A stretch of 61,731 bases of DNA from an uncultured Eubacteriales bacterium (GCA_902765735.1 CACXBB010000005.1:51357-113087); one strand, 5' to 3'. Numbered from the stretch's first letter, positions 1-9,572 are shown. The notes: generated by a model from the sequence alone, not told the origin. Translations and numbers: made by a program.

Positions 1-95
1 TTCCGCAGGCTTAGTGGGGCTAAGTCAAGGGAAATCAACGCAGAAATGCAGCCAAAGACGCCGAAAATGCGCTTCAGGCATTTTAGAAACACACT

Positions 96-98
<3 letters not shown>
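1..98. mobile_element. MITE copy 1 (partial, window edge)
   Basis: This is the end portion of a palindromic element that is complete at 12334-12493 and partial again at 61636-61731. It runs from the window edge to base 96 and is followed by TA (97-98). Its terminal sequence GAAACACACTC-TA matches the complete copy. It has cut a histidine kinase gene, whose stop codon it supplies. No transposase is present in the window. The TA target is typical of IS630/Tc1-mariner-type elements; that family assignment is inference. Confidence 0.85.
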
Positions 99-521
<423 letters not shown>

Positions 522-568
522 GGGGGAATCCCTCCCGATACAAATAATAACCCTGATTATACATTATC

Positions 569-597
569 ATTATATATGATTTGCCATGAAATTGCAA
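569..597 (-). promoter_or_regulatory. Sigma-70/SigA promoter for kinase fragment
   Basis: On the minus strand TTGCAA is followed after 17 bases by TATAAT, about 50 bases upstream of the kinase start. Confidence 0.6.
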
Positions 598-638
598 TTG
601 CTTTTGACGCTTTACGTGCGGTGCGCCGGAGGGGCATG

Positions 639-2999
639 CTACTTCACCGTCACGGTGACGTCCCTGCGCATGCCGTTGTTGGCCACCACGCAGACCGTGC
701 AGGTGCCGGGGCTTATGCCCTTCACCCGGCCCCTGCCGTCCACCACGGCGATGCTGCGGTCGCTGCTGTAATAGCGCAGCTTCCTGGCGTGCTTCAATAC
801 CTTCTTGCCCTTCGCCACGCCCCTGACGTTTGCCCGTATCCGCCTGCGCCCGCCGACCTTCACGGTCAGCGCGGCCTTTTGCACGGTCACTTCCTTCGCG
901 TTGCAGTAGTCTTTGTTCTCGCCGCCCGCGATGGCGTGGACGGTGGGCGAGGCCCTGTCGATATACGTCTTGACGCCGTTCTCGATCCGCCAGGCCATGA
1001 CGTAGCACTTGTAGGCGGTCCCGGTCTTCAGCCCGGTGATGCTGCAATCGTTCTGCGCGCCGGCCGGGACGGACGCGATCATCTGATAGACGCTCTTTTT
1101 GCCGCACCTGGCAAAGAAGACATCGTAGCCGTCCGCGCCGGGCAGCGGCGTCCAGCCGAGCGTCATGGACGTCGGGCCGACGGTCACGGCGACCGGCAGC
1201 AGGGGGATGTCGCCGGGAACGACGATCTCCGGCCTGTTTCGGATGGTGAGCGCGGCGCCGGTGAAGGTCAGCGCATAGTTGGCCGATGCGGCCAGTGTGC
1301 CCTGCGTGATCGCGTAGGTCCCCGGCAGCTCGCCCGCGGCGCGGGCGAGCGCCCCGGTCAGCCTGTCGCCGCCGATCAGCCCGGTGACCGTGTACGTCAG
1401 CGCGGGGTCGGGCTCCGTCTCGACCTTTGACTTCGCGTCGGCGGTCACCGTCAGCGGCGCTTTGGCGATATTCACCGTCGCGCTGCCGGCGACATCACAA
1501 TACCCCCTTGCCGACACCTTGTAGCATACGGTGTGCGCGCCCGCGTCGGTGTAGGTCGGGCTCCCGTCCAGGGTGTACTGCCCTTCCTCGGTTCCGTACT
1601 TCACTTCATACCCGCTGTCCGGCGCGGTAACGGCGACGGTGATCCCGTGCGCGGCGCCGTCGTAGACGCCCTCATAGCCGGTGGCGGCGTGCTTGATGGC
1701 GAGCCCCAGCACAGCCTCCGTGCCCGCGTCGTTCCAGCCCAGGGCGCAGCCGTCGTCATCCGATTTAAACAGGGCGATGTCCCCGCCGCTTTCCTTCAGG
1801 CCGTCGGTGAGCGTCACGAAGCCGTCCTCGGAGTCGGGCTTCGCCAGGGTGGTCACGCCGATGGGCGCCGCGCAGGTCAGTTTGCCCGCCACGGTGATGA
1901 GGCTGTCCCTGTACAGGTAGACGTTGTCCGCCCCGGACCCGTCCCGGGTATTCCCGGAGATGTCGGGCGCGCCGGAGAGGGCGAAGCGCGCATCGACATC
2001 GACGTACACGCCGCCGCCGCCCCAGGCTGCCGTGTTGCCGGTGATCGCGCCGCCGGACAGCGTGAACGCGCCGCCGGCGTCCTCCATGCCGAACACGAAC
2101 ACCCCGCCGCCGCCGGAGCCTGCGGCGTTGCCGGCGATGCGCCCGCCGGTCATGTCGAACGCGCTGCACTCGCCCGCGTACACGCCGCCGGAATCGTCCT
2201 GGGCGAGGTTGTTCTCGATCGCGCCGCCGGTCATGCCGAACGTTGCCGCCGACACGAACACGCCGCCGCCGTTGGCCACGGCGGTATTGCCGGCGATGCT
2301 GCCGCCGGACAGGGCGAACGCGCCGCCCTCCAATACATATTGCAGGGTGTTGTAGGTTAATTCGACGGTGTACAGCGAAAAGCCCTCCGTCTCCACCACC
2401 GCGGTGGTCGCGTCTTCGGCGGTCACGTCCAGCTTTTCGGCGGTCATGTCGTCGGCGATGTGGTAGACGTTCGTCTCGAGGTTCTCGTCCGCCACCTCCG
2501 CCATCGCAAAGGATACCTGCACCGTCCGGCCCTCCGCGGGCTGGAGCTCGACGCCCTCCGCGTCGAGCACCCGGATGTCAAAGGTGTAGCGCGCCGCGAC
2601 GTTTTGATCATCGTCGCGGACCTCGTCCACCGCTGCCTCCGCCAGGCCCTGTTCGTCGAGCAGGACCTTCGTCACGGACAGCATGGCACTGGCGGGGAAG
2701 GTCCCGGCGTCGGCCCTGACCGTCACGATCACGCCGTCGCAGAGGGCGGATTGGGAGAAGGGGACGACTCCCTCCGGCGCTGTCGCGCCACCTCCCTCGG
2801 AGAGGGAGGCTTTCGCCGGTTCGTCCGCTTCCGTCGCGTCTTGTTCCGCGTCGGTTTTGTCGTCCGTGGGTTCGCCTTCCGCGTCGTTGGCGGTGACCGC
2901 GGCGATATCGCCCTCGGTCAGCGCCGGGCTCTCGGCGATGCCGCCCGGCATGACGAGCATCAGGGTGAGCAGTATGGCCAGTAGACGCCTGATCTTCAT
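639..2999 (-). CDS. Large secreted surface protein (Pmp-like glycine repeats, MBG, FN3, Big_2-like domains)
   Basis: A 786-residue exported protein, probably displayed on the cell surface. Residues 1-24 form a signal peptide, followed by an acidic Asp/Glu-rich linker. About residues 220-330 carry repeats of the form GG-I-x-N-x-A-x-GGGV(Y/F)V, resembling beta-helix polymorphic membrane protein repeats. About 380-520 resemble MBG domains (YDGAAHGITV start, then a second half), followed by a fibronectin type III-like region (TLGWTPLPGADGYDVF) and a C-terminal Big_2-like domain ending VTVTVK. The start at 2999 is chosen for the GGGAGGG site seven bases upstream; the longer open frame lacks a ribosome site. 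No sortase motif is visible. A role in adhesion or matrix binding is inference from domain content. Confidence 0.8.
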   Translation of the reverse strand: MKIRRLLAILLTLMLVMPGGIAESPALTEGDIAAVTANDAEGEPTDDKTDAEQDATEADEPAKASLSEGGGATAPEGVVPFSQSALCDGVIVTVRADAGTFPASAMLSVTKVLLDEQGLAEAAVDEVRDDDQNVAARYTFDIRVLDAEGVELQPAEGRTVQVSFAMAEVADENLETNVYHIADDMTAEKLDVTAEDATTAVVETEGFSLYTVELTYNTLQYVLEGGAFALSGGSIAGNTAVANGGGVFVSAATFGMTGGAIENNLAQDDSGGVYAGECSAFDMTGGRIAGNAAGSGGGGVFVFGMEDAGGAFTLSGGAITGNTAAWGGGGVYVDVDARFALSGAPDISGNTRDGSGADNVYLYRDSLITVAGKLTCAAPIGVTTLAKPDSEDGFVTLTDGLKESGGDIALFKSDDDGCALGWNDAGTEAVLGLAIKHAATGYEGVYDGAAHGITVAVTAPDSGYEVKYGTEEGQYTLDGSPTYTDAGAHTVCYKVSARGYCDVAGSATVNIAKAPLTVTADAKSKVETEPDPALTYTVTGLIGGDRLTGALARAAGELPGTYAITQGTLAASANYALTFTGAALTIRNRPEIVVPGDIPLLPVAVTVGPTSMTLGWTPLPGADGYDVFFARCGKKSVYQMIASVPAGAQNDCSITGLKTGTAYKCYVMAWRIENGVKTYIDRASPTVHAIAGGENKDYCNAKEVTVQKAALTVKVGGRRRIRANVRGVAKGKKVLKHARKLRYYSSDRSIAVVDGRGRVKGISPGTCTVCVVANNGMRRDVTVTVK

Positions 3000-3204
3000 G
3001 GGGGGTGCCCTCCCTTGACTGGGTCGGTGACGGGAACTGCGGTTTAAGAACACATTATGTCCATATTGCCAGTTTTTGACTGCTATATTATACCATTCCA
3101 ATCCGATGGGCACAATACTGTCCGCTTCGTAAAATGTAACTTTTTGCGCTGCGCGGCATGACATCTCTCCCCCCTGAGGCAAAGTGAGGTTTTTCGAGGT
3201 CCCC

Positions 3205-3233
3205 TTGACCCATCCGCGCCGCTGTTGTACAAT
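3205..3233 (+). promoter_or_regulatory. Promoter of metallophosphoesterase gene
   Basis: TTGACC and TACAAT separated by 17 bases, 65 bases before the start codon. Confidence 0.6.
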
Positions 3234-3297
3234 ATACACAGCACCACGGAGCCGTGCGGACGCGGTCCTGAAACGATCAGTACAGAGGGATGATGAC

Positions 3298-4533
3298 ATG
3301 AGCGCAAACGGCGTCCTGACGCGGACGGGCCGCGTCCTTGTGGCGATGCTCGCCGTGACCGTCGCGCTCGGCATGGGTCCGCCCGCCCGCGCGACGCGGA
3401 TCATGGTCGTCTCCGATCTGCACTACATGGCCCCCGCGCTCTATGAGGGCAGCGATCTGTTCCTCCGCGTCCTGAGGGCCGGCGATGGCAAGATCACGCA
3501 GCACGGCGAAGCGCTGATGGCCGCGCTGCGCGACGAGGCCGCCCGGCAGGCGCCCGACGCGCTCATCGTCACCGGCGACCTGGCGTTCAACGGCGAGAAG
3601 GCCAGCCACGAGGCCCTGGCGGAATGGTTCGCCGGCATCGAGGCGGAGGGTGTGCCCGTGTGGGTCATACCGGGCAATCACGACATCAACGTCTCCACGG
3701 CACGGCGGTTTGACGGGGACGGCTGGACCTATACCCCGACCGTTTCACCGGAGGAATTTCGCGCGATCTATCGGGAGTACCTGCCGCCGGAAGGGGCGTG
3801 CGCGCCGGACAGCTTTTCGTATCCCGTCAGGGTGGACGACCGCCTGTGGGTCGCCATGACCGATGTGGCCTTCTATCGGGGAGAGTCCCAGCCCTTCGGC
3901 CTGTTCATGGCCGGTCATGCCGCGTGGCTGGAGGATGTCATGCGTCAGGCCGGGGACGCCGAACTGATCACCGCGTCCCATCACAGCCTGCTGCCGCACA
4001 CGGAGTTCTCCCGGGACAGCTATGTGATGCTGGGCAATGAGACGATGCTGGATCTGGCGCGGAAGTACGGCGTGCGCCTCCACCTCTCCGGCCATTTGCA
4101 CGTGCAGCACATGACGGACCGGGACGGCGTGACGGACGCGGCCCTGGGGGCGTTCTGCACGTGGCCGCACAGGTACGCGCTGGTGACGCTTACGGACGAC
4201 GGCCGCCTGGAGTACGAGGCGCGGTCGCTGGACGAGGCGCTCCTGCCGGAGGGGTTCATGGCGATGAGCCGGGCGTGGTTTCGCGATATCGCCGGGGCGA
4301 AGGCGGCGGCGTCGCTGCCGGAAGGCACGACGGATATTGAGACGCTGGCCGATTACGCGGCGCGCTTCACTCTGGCCTATTTCTCCGGCACGTACCGAAG
4401 CGACGACCCGGCCTGGCGGGCCGATCCGGCCTATGCGCTGTGGCAGCGGCAAGGGGACAACCCGTTCTGGCAATACATGCGCCTGGTGATGGGCGAGCCG
4501 AACGGGGAGAACCTGCACCGGGTTCTGAGTTGA
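3298..4533 (+). CDS. Secreted metallophosphoesterase (calcineurin-like)
   Basis: A 411-residue exported calcineurin-like phosphoesterase. After an N-terminal hydrophobic segment (residues 11-32) come the family's metal-binding blocks in order: SDLH (Asp40, His42), GDLAFNG (about 92), GNHDIN (about 125), SHHSLLPH (about 228) and GHLHVQH (about 265). These give a complete dinuclear metal site for hydrolysing phosphomono- or diesters, outside the membrane. The start is chosen for AGAGGGATGATGAC just upstream. It lies 36 bases before the LRR protein, which has its own ribosome site, so the two may be co-transcribed. The substrate cannot be deduced. Confidence 0.88.
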   Translation: MSANGVLTRTGRVLVAMLAVTVALGMGPPARATRIMVVSDLHYMAPALYEGSDLFLRVLRAGDGKITQHGEALMAALRDEAARQAPDALIVTGDLAFNGEKASHEALAEWFAGIEAEGVPVWVIPGNHDINVSTARRFDGDGWTYTPTVSPEEFRAIYREYLPPEGACAPDSFSYPVRVDDRLWVAMTDVAFYRGESQPFGLFMAGHAAWLEDVMRQAGDAELITASHHSLLPHTEFSRDSYVMLGNETMLDLARKYGVRLHLSGHLHVQHMTDRDGVTDAALGAFCTWPHRYALVTLTDDGRLEYEARSLDEALLPEGFMAMSRAWFRDIAGAKAAASLPEGTTDIETLADYAARFTLAYFSGTYRSDDPAWRADPAYALWQRQGDNPFWQYMRLVMGEPNGENLHRVLS

Positions 4534-4569
4534 TTTGGAGAATATGAAAAAACACAGGAGGGATCCCTC

Positions 4570-6282
4570 ATGAAGATGCTCGTCAGAATACTGGCCGTCG
4601 TGCTCATCGCGGCGCTGCTGACCCCTGTGGCCCTGACGGAGGGGGAAGCGCCCGTTCAGGATGACCTGCCGGAGAGCGCTCCGGCGGCGGAGACCGCCTC
4701 CTCCGAAGCCCCCGACGCCGTCCCGGAGGACGCCCCGGAGGACGCCATCGACGACATCTCCGATGTCGCCGTCTCCGAGCCCGTGGACGCGATCGTGGCG
4801 GAGGAATCCGTCGATCTGGAGGACCCGGCCCCGGACATTGCCGAAATCGAGCTGCCGCTCGACGAGCCCTCCGACGCATCCGAAGTCGCCTGCGATCCCG
4901 CCGGGGCCGGGGACCTTCTCTTCGCCCCGTCCTCCTATCCCATCTTCCTCGGCACGAGCGCCATACCCTCCGACGGCTTTGTGAATTACATCAGGGATAA
5001 CATCGATCTGGACAAAAACGGCTGGCTTACCGAAGAGGAAGCCATGAAGGTGACCGATATCGTCTTCCCCCACCACTATTCCGAAACCCTGGGGAGAGAG
5101 GTCTGCGACCTGAACATCACCACGCTCGCCGGAATCGAGCTGTTCCCGGAGCTGGCGATCCTGGACTGCAACGGAAACCTGCTGGACTCCCTGGATCTCA
5201 GCAGCAATCCGAAGCTGCAATCGCTGAGCTGCGAGGACAACGCGCTGGTGACGCTGAACGTCGCCGACAACCCCTCTTTGCAGCATCTGTACTGCAGCGG
5301 CAACGCGCTGACTGCGCTCAATCTCAGCGGCAATCCGGCGCTGCAGAGCCTGAGCTGCGGCGACAACAAGCTGAACGCGCTGGACCTCGGCGGCAACGCC
5401 GAACTTATGCACCTGTCCTGCTATGAAAACGCGCTGAGCGGGCTGAACCTCGCCAACTGCAAGAAGCTGGAGAGCCTGACCTGCTTCGGCAACCAGCTCA
5501 CAGCGCTGGATGTCAGCAACAACACGAATCTCGAGTACCTGAGCTGCACGCACAACAATATCGCGAAGCTGGATATCAGCGACCTGCCCCGGATCGCGCC
5601 GTATGTCTCGGAAGCCTACAAGCGCGATGAGGACGCCACCGGCGTGTACTACTGTCAGACGGTGGAGGTCGATGAATACGGCGCCGAAACCTGGTCCGGA
5701 GGCCGGCTCTATTGCGACAAGGCCACCGAAGTCATCACGGCCAAGCCCGCGCCCGAGCCCGCGACGCCCGCCGCGACGACGCCCGCGCCCGACCCGCTGC
5801 CCACCATCCCCGCCTATAAGAAGGTCAACAAGGCCACGGTGACCGCCGTCTCGGGCACCGTGTACCAATTGGATCTCGGCGGCAAGACGGGCAGGAAGTA
5901 CCGGTCGAGCAACAAGGGCGTGGCCATGGTCTACAACGACGGCAGGGTGATCGTCAACGGACAGGGCAAAACCAAAATCACCTTCAGGGTCGGGAAGAAG
6001 AAGCGCACGCTGACGCTCAGGGTCGTGGACCCGACCCTGCCGGCGCGCGTCACGCTGACCGCGCCCACCACGGCGGTGAAGAAGGGCGACACCCTCACGC
6101 TGACGGCCACCGTGCCGGAGGGCGCCAACGCCGGCGGCTTCAGGTGGAAGAGCAGCAATAAAAAAGTCGCACGGGTGAAAAACGGCGTGGTCACCTTCCG
6201 GAAGAAGGGGAAGGTCACGATCACCGTGACGACCGTGCGCGGCAGGAAGAAGGCCCGGCTGAAGTTCAGGGTCAGTCCCTGA
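4570..6282 (+). CDS. Secreted cysteine-ladder leucine-rich-repeat protein with EF-hand and Big_2 domains
   Basis: A 570-residue exported protein. It has a signal peptide (1-24) and a long acidic Ala/Glu/Asp/Pro linker to about residue 115. A canonical EF-hand loop follows (DLDKNGWLTEEE, about 146-157). Then come about nine short repeats of the form L-x-x-L-x-C-x-x-N-x-L with a conserved Cys in each copy, a Pro-rich spacer and two Big_2-like domains at the C-terminus. The Cys ladder resembles Listeria internalin J. Cell-surface binding is the likely role. The linker of this protein and of its neighbour at 639-2999 are similar in composition, suggesting a shared export and display route. No LPXTG motif is seen. 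Confidence 0.82.
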   Translation: MKMLVRILAVVLIAALLTPVALTEGEAPVQDDLPESAPAAETASSEAPDAVPEDAPEDAIDDISDVAVSEPVDAIVAEESVDLEDPAPDIAEIELPLDEPSDASEVACDPAGAGDLLFAPSSYPIFLGTSAIPSDGFVNYIRDNIDLDKNGWLTEEEAMKVTDIVFPHHYSETLGREVCDLNITTLAGIELFPELAILDCNGNLLDSLDLSSNPKLQSLSCEDNALVTLNVADNPSLQHLYCSGNALTALNLSGNPALQSLSCGDNKLNALDLGGNAELMHLSCYENALSGLNLANCKKLESLTCFGNQLTALDVSNNTNLEYLSCTHNNIAKLDISDLPRIAPYVSEAYKRDEDATGVYYCQTVEVDEYGAETWSGGRLYCDKATEVITAKPAPEPATPAATTPAPDPLPTIPAYKKVNKATVTAVSGTVYQLDLGGKTGRKYRSSNKGVAMVYNDGRVIVNGQGKTKITFRVGKKKRTLTLRVVDPTLPARVTLTAPTTAVKKGDTLTLTATVPEGANAGGFRWKSSNKKVARVKNGVVTFRKKGKVTITVTTVRGRKKARLKFRVSP

Positions 6283-6323
6283 TCGCCCGCCGGGCTGAAC
6301 GGTCGCCCATTTTTCACATAAAA

Positions 6324-6436
6324 TTGACTTGCGTTCCCCCTCATGTGGATTATAATATGGGTAGACATAACTAACCGGGCGCCCGCGGACTCAGACGGCG
6401 TTGTGTTTTTTACGCGCATAGGTTAGTTAAATCTAA
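6324..6436 (+). promoter_or_regulatory. Promoter with two TTAG-N6-CTAA-type operators
   Basis: TTGACTTGCGT (6324-6334) is followed by TATAAT at 6351-6356, 16 bases after TTGCGT. Directly downstream, at the expected start site, is GTAGACATAACTAA (6361-6374). A second palindrome, TTAGTTAAATCTAA, lies at 6423-6436, 23 bases before the start codon. The same operator occurs upstream of DUF3793, DUF2325 and in the orphan promoter near 21.4 kb. Half-sites TTAG/CTAA resemble DtxR/IdeR/MntR-type metalloregulator boxes; regulator identity is inference. Confidence 0.65.
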
Positions 6437-6459
6437 TTTCTGAGAGAGAGGGCACGGTC

Positions 6460-7077
6460 ATGGCTGAGAGGAAAACGGCGGCGCAGATCATGAAGAAGAA
6501 GGCCTTTATCAGGGCGAGGATCGAGCGGCAGATGCCGAAGGCGCAGGCGGACGCGCTCTGGCAACAGGCGACGGAGCGGCTAAAATCCATCATGGATCAA
6601 TACGCGGATCTCCCCAAAGGCATGCGCCCGCACACGGACGCGCGCATATTCCCGTCCGCGGCTATCTATCTGGCGGCAAAGGAGCGCCTCGGGGCGCAGG
6701 CGGCCTGCGCCGTCATCGAGGACGCCGCCGTGGAGCTGACCGGCAGGTACGCCAAAGTGCTGGCGGGGCTGATGCGCGTGCCGGGCATGCGCTCGCTGTT
6801 CATACGCATCTGGGACCCCCTGACGCGGCGGGTCTTCGGGCCGGACAACGGCTTCAAAAACGTGTTCTATCCGAAGGTGAAGGGCGAATACCGCATGGAC
6901 ATACTCGCCTGCCCCTACTGCCGGTACTTCACGGAGCTCGGCTGTCCGGAGCTGACGAAGATCTTCTGCGCCAACGACGACCGGATGTACGGCAGCCTGC
7001 CGGGCCTCGCGTTCGAGAGGACGGGCACGCTCGGCAGGGGCGCGGACAAGTGCGATTTCTGCATCAGGAAGGTATAA
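6460..7077 (+). CDS. ATC-hydrolase family protein (first copy)
   Basis: A 205-residue cytoplasmic protein resembling the L-2-amino-thiazoline-4-carboxylic acid hydrolase family. The family's C-terminal cysteine blocks are present: CPYCRY, GCPELTKIFCANDD and CDFCI. In characterised Pseudomonas relatives the enzyme opens a thiazoline ring en route to cysteine; most Firmicutes members have unknown substrates, so the reaction here is not established. The start follows GAGAGAGGGCACGGTC. The gene is 23 bases behind a metalloregulator-like operator and next to a second family member. The multiple Cys could equally bind metal. Family confidence is fair, function low. Confidence 0.7.
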   Translation: MAERKTAAQIMKKKAFIRARIERQMPKAQADALWQQATERLKSIMDQYADLPKGMRPHTDARIFPSAAIYLAAKERLGAQAACAVIEDAAVELTGRYAKVLAGLMRVPGMRSLFIRIWDPLTRRVFGPDNGFKNVFYPKVKGEYRMDILACPYCRYFTELGCPELTKIFCANDDRMYGSLPGLAFERTGTLGRGADKCDFCIRKV

Positions 7078-7100
7078 AAACTCCATGGATGGGGAGTGAC

Positions 7101-7757
7101 ATGACCATGAGATATTGCGGAATGCCCGCGGGCATGTGGCTGCTGTTCGTCGGCTCCTTCAGGAAGCAGCTTGCGCAAACGCTCGGCTTCAGCGCGGTTC
7201 GCGCAAAGGCGATCGCCGAAAAGGCAAAGCACAGATACAGGCAAATCGTCCGAAGCCTGCCGGAATTTGAGAAGGGCGATCGCTTTATGATGAACATATT
7301 GAGCTGCGCGATGTTCTCCGCGTTTCTGCTGGAAATGCCGACAAGGCCGACGGTCGATCAGGCGGCGGACTACTACCGCGAAGCCATGACGACCGGCGCG
7401 ATGAAGGCCTTCTGCCGCATGACCGCCGGGACAAAATTCACGCAAAAGGACATCGAGGGGATGAAGCGGACCGCGGCGCTGAACGCGGCGGACCGCAATC
7501 CCTATTCCTGGAACATGACCTTCCACCCCTATCCCGACGGCGGCGGCTACGAGGCGCGGTTCACGCGGTGCGGCATCTGCGCGCTGATGAAGGAATTGGG
7601 GTTATTTGACTACGTCCCCGCCATGTGCCGCCTGGACTACACCATGAGCGCGCTGGGCGGGGTGAGCGACTTCGTCCGGGAATACACGCTGGCCTCCGGC
7701 GGGCCGTACTGCGACTGCGGATACAGGAAGAAGCGCGCGGGAAACGATCAGAAATGA
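7101..7757 (+). CDS. ATC-hydrolase family protein (second copy)
   Basis: A 218-residue paralogue of the preceding protein, 23 bases downstream and presumably in the same operon. Shared features are the N-terminal helical region and C-terminal Cys-bearing blocks (RCGICALMKELG, AMCRLDY, and PYCDCGYRKK at the end). The start at 7101 follows GGGGAG; a second ATG at 7107 is an equally possible start. The two proteins are clearly diverged, so this is not a recent duplication. Co-expression of two family members suggests a heteromer or successive steps, which is speculative. Confidence 0.7.
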   Translation: MTMRYCGMPAGMWLLFVGSFRKQLAQTLGFSAVRAKAIAEKAKHRYRQIVRSLPEFEKGDRFMMNILSCAMFSAFLLEMPTRPTVDQAADYYREAMTTGAMKAFCRMTAGTKFTQKDIEGMKRTAALNAADRNPYSWNMTFHPYPDGGGYEARFTRCGICALMKELGLFDYVPAMCRLDYTMSALGGVSDFVREYTLASGGPYCDCGYRKKRAGNDQK

Positions 7758-7904
7758 TGCCCAAACGACCGGTTTTTGGGCTGAAATACCCTCGCTCCTC
7801 TCCCTGTCATTCTTCCCTATCCTCTGTGGAAGCCCAGGGCGACCAGGCAAAGCGCATCTGTCTCCGGCAGGCTGTCCGGGAGGATGCCTTCATAGATGGA
7901 AGGC

Positions 7905-8282
7905 TCAGTCCGCCGGCGTGCTGTGCCGGTCGATGTACAGATCGTAGACGTTCATGATCTCGGCGTTGCCCTGCAGGTCGGCATAGATGTAGACCAGCGC
8001 CCAGGTCGGCGCGGCATCCGGCACCACAGGCGTGATCTGGCAGAGGATGCAGTAATTCATGCCGGCGACGACCTGCGTGGACAGCAGCGCGACAGGGGTG
8101 TATTGAGCCCCCACCAGCCCGTCCAGGGCCTTGTCAAAAGCGGCTTGCGCGTCCTCGGGCAGCTCGGCGGCCTCGTGAGGCACGTTATACCAGCCTCCGG
8201 ACAGCGGTTCACACAGGGCGGAAACGGCGCACAGCGCCAATATCAGGGTCAGTGTTGCGATGCGAAGAACAGTGCGTTTCAT
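7905..8282 (-). CDS. Small secreted protein with cystatin-like signature
   Basis: A 125-residue exported protein. Residues 1-24 are a signal peptide. The mature part begins with a Gly-Gly-Trp segment (29-31), has an amphipathic helix (about 37-56) and then QVVAG at 70-74 in the context TQVVAGMNYC. The Gly pair, helix and QxVxG loop appear in the order and spacing of cystatin-type cysteine-protease inhibitors. Two cysteines (78, 81) follow. The start has a perfect AAGGAGG. No partner protease is adjacent. The similarity rests on short motifs and length; a fold search would decide. Confidence 0.6.
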   Translation of the reverse strand: MKRTVLRIATLTLILALCAVSALCEPLSGGWYNVPHEAAELPEDAQAAFDKALDGLVGAQYTPVALLSTQVVAGMNYCILCQITPVVPDAAPTWALVYIYADLQGNAEIMNVYDLYIDRHSTPAD

Positions 8283-8348
8283 CTCGAAAACCTCCTTGCC
8301 GTTTTATTGCATTATAACACAATCACAGCGGCCCGGGCAACGAGAAAT

Positions 8349-8473
8349 TCACTGATTAATGATCGCCTCGGAGCTCAGCATCTCGGCAAAGGCGGCCGCG
8401 GAGGAATTGTCCTCCAAAGTCGCGTAGAATACCCTGTCGTTCGCAGCGATCACGAGAGTTGGCGTTGATTGGA
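8349..8473 (-). pseudogene. Remnant of a cyclophilin-like fold protein
   Basis: In one minus-strand frame, from just after the rhodanese stop codon, the sequence reads TLVIAANDRVFYATLEDNSS and continues to a stop at 8349. This matches the first strands of the bacterial cyclophilin-like domain, but the rest of the domain (about 80 residues) is missing and there is no start codon. It is a decayed 5' piece. Confidence 0.5.
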
Positions 8474-9169
8474 CTAACGATCCAGGTCGGTGGTTGCCAG
8501 GAGCTCGACAGCCACGTTCAGATCATGATCAACCTTCACCGCATACACATGATCCAGATTCCCGCCGATCGGGGAGCGCTCCTCCACGGTCATCGTCGTC
8601 TCGCCGGGCCTGATGCCGGTGAATGTGAATATGACCTGATATGCCGCGCCATCCAGTTCCTCATGATTGGCATCGAAATATTCCCGCGCCGAGTCCCAGG
8701 AGACGATATCCGAATCAAGGGTGATGTTGTACTCCGGCCCACCGCCATCGAAGGAGTGGAAGGAGAGGATGGCCGGCTGCCCTCCGGTCACGATCTCCCC
8801 GGTCCACGTATTGATGCCGCCGAACTCATAGATGTTCTTATAACCCATGCCTGCCAGCTTTTGGGCGGCCTGCTTCGACCGGTTCCCACTGCGGCAATAA
8901 ATCAGGATGATCTGGTCATAGTCTGGCAGGGCTTCCGGTGAATCGCATCCAATGGACTCATTGGGAATCAGTATGGCGCCGGGGATGTGGCCGGCGTCAT
9001 ATTCGTCCTGTCGGCGCACATCCACAACGACATGGCCGTCGTCGAGCGCCATCATTTGCCGGGCTGTCTCCTGGTCGATCTGTCGATAGCCTCCCGCCAT
9101 AGCACCGCCTCCTGCCGCGCACCCGGAAAAAAGCATCAGCGCCAAAAGGATCATAATAATCCGTCTCAT
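8474..9169 (-). CDS. Rhodanese-domain lipoprotein
   Basis: A 231-residue lipoprotein with lipobox LFSGC (acylated Cys17). Residues about 28-130 form a rhodanese domain with the active-site loop YCRSGNRS (Cys92) and the closing GGINTWTG segment. The C-terminal 100 residues have a separate beta-rich domain of uncertain family, containing FTGIRPGETTMTV, a chagasin/inhibitor I42-like or secreted beta-sandwich pattern. It probably handles sulfane sulfur or disulfides outside the membrane. The start at 9169 follows GGAGAG. Remnants of other genes flank it on both sides. Confidence 0.85.
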   Translation of the reverse strand: MRRIIMILLALMLFSGCAAGGGAMAGGYRQIDQETARQMMALDDGHVVVDVRRQDEYDAGHIPGAILIPNESIGCDSPEALPDYDQIILIYCRSGNRSKQAAQKLAGMGYKNIYEFGGINTWTGEIVTGGQPAILSFHSFDGGGPEYNITLDSDIVSWDSAREYFDANHEELDGAAYQVIFTFTGIRPGETTMTVEERSPIGGNLDHVYAVKVDHDLNVAVELLATTDLDR

Positions 9170-9200
9170 AGATCTCTCTCCATCCTGAAATAGCTGTTTT

Positions 9201-9280
9201 TCACTTCGCGTCCGCAAAATCATAGGACTCTCGTATCCATGAAAGCAGTTCATCACACTTTGCCTGGGCATTATTCTGTC
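9201..9280 (-). pseudogene. Remnant: C-terminal tail of an unrecognised protein
   Basis: A minus-strand frame reads CDELLSWIRESYDFADAK then stop, preceded by a stop in the same frame. A similar decayed tail (LRSWMREACDSANAK) occurs at 11953-12044, about 75% alike at DNA level. The pattern resembles the end of small YdeI/DUF5655-like proteins, a tentative match. Confidence 0.35.
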
Positions 9281-9572
9281 CTCTCGATAATCATTCCTGC
9301 CGCTCCATCCTCCGGCGAATTGTGTTCATCATGGATGTGTCCTCCCGGCTGCAATGAAGGTGGAACGCCGCCCGGCCGATCGTGGAGACGCTCCTGGCGG
9401 CCATATGCCTTGTCATGGTCTTGATCAGCCGCAGGCATGGTATTACGCGGACGCCCTGACGCAAAGCCTGCAGCCTCGATTCCAGATGGACAGACGTGAG
9501 CAGAACCCCGAGGCGCTGCTGCGGGCGGTGGAAAGCGTTTAAGGGTTCATGGAAGCCGAACGAAAGGCACGT
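9281..9572. other. Intergenic region with decayed coding-like sequence
   Basis: No intact gene is seen. A plus-strand frame ending at 9542 (AWYYADALTQSLQPRFQMDR, then to the stop) looks protein-like but has no convincing start and was not recognised. A stem (TTAAAGAC / GTCTTTAA) at 9572-9594 spans the stop codon of the decarboxylase gene and may be a weak terminator; no T-run follows. Confidence 0.3.

Noticed and set aside
3000-3404. N-terminal extension of the surface protein upstream of 2999
   Set aside because: The extension lacks a ribosome site, is Arg/Ser/Thr-rich and would hide the signal peptide; GGGAGGG supports 2999.
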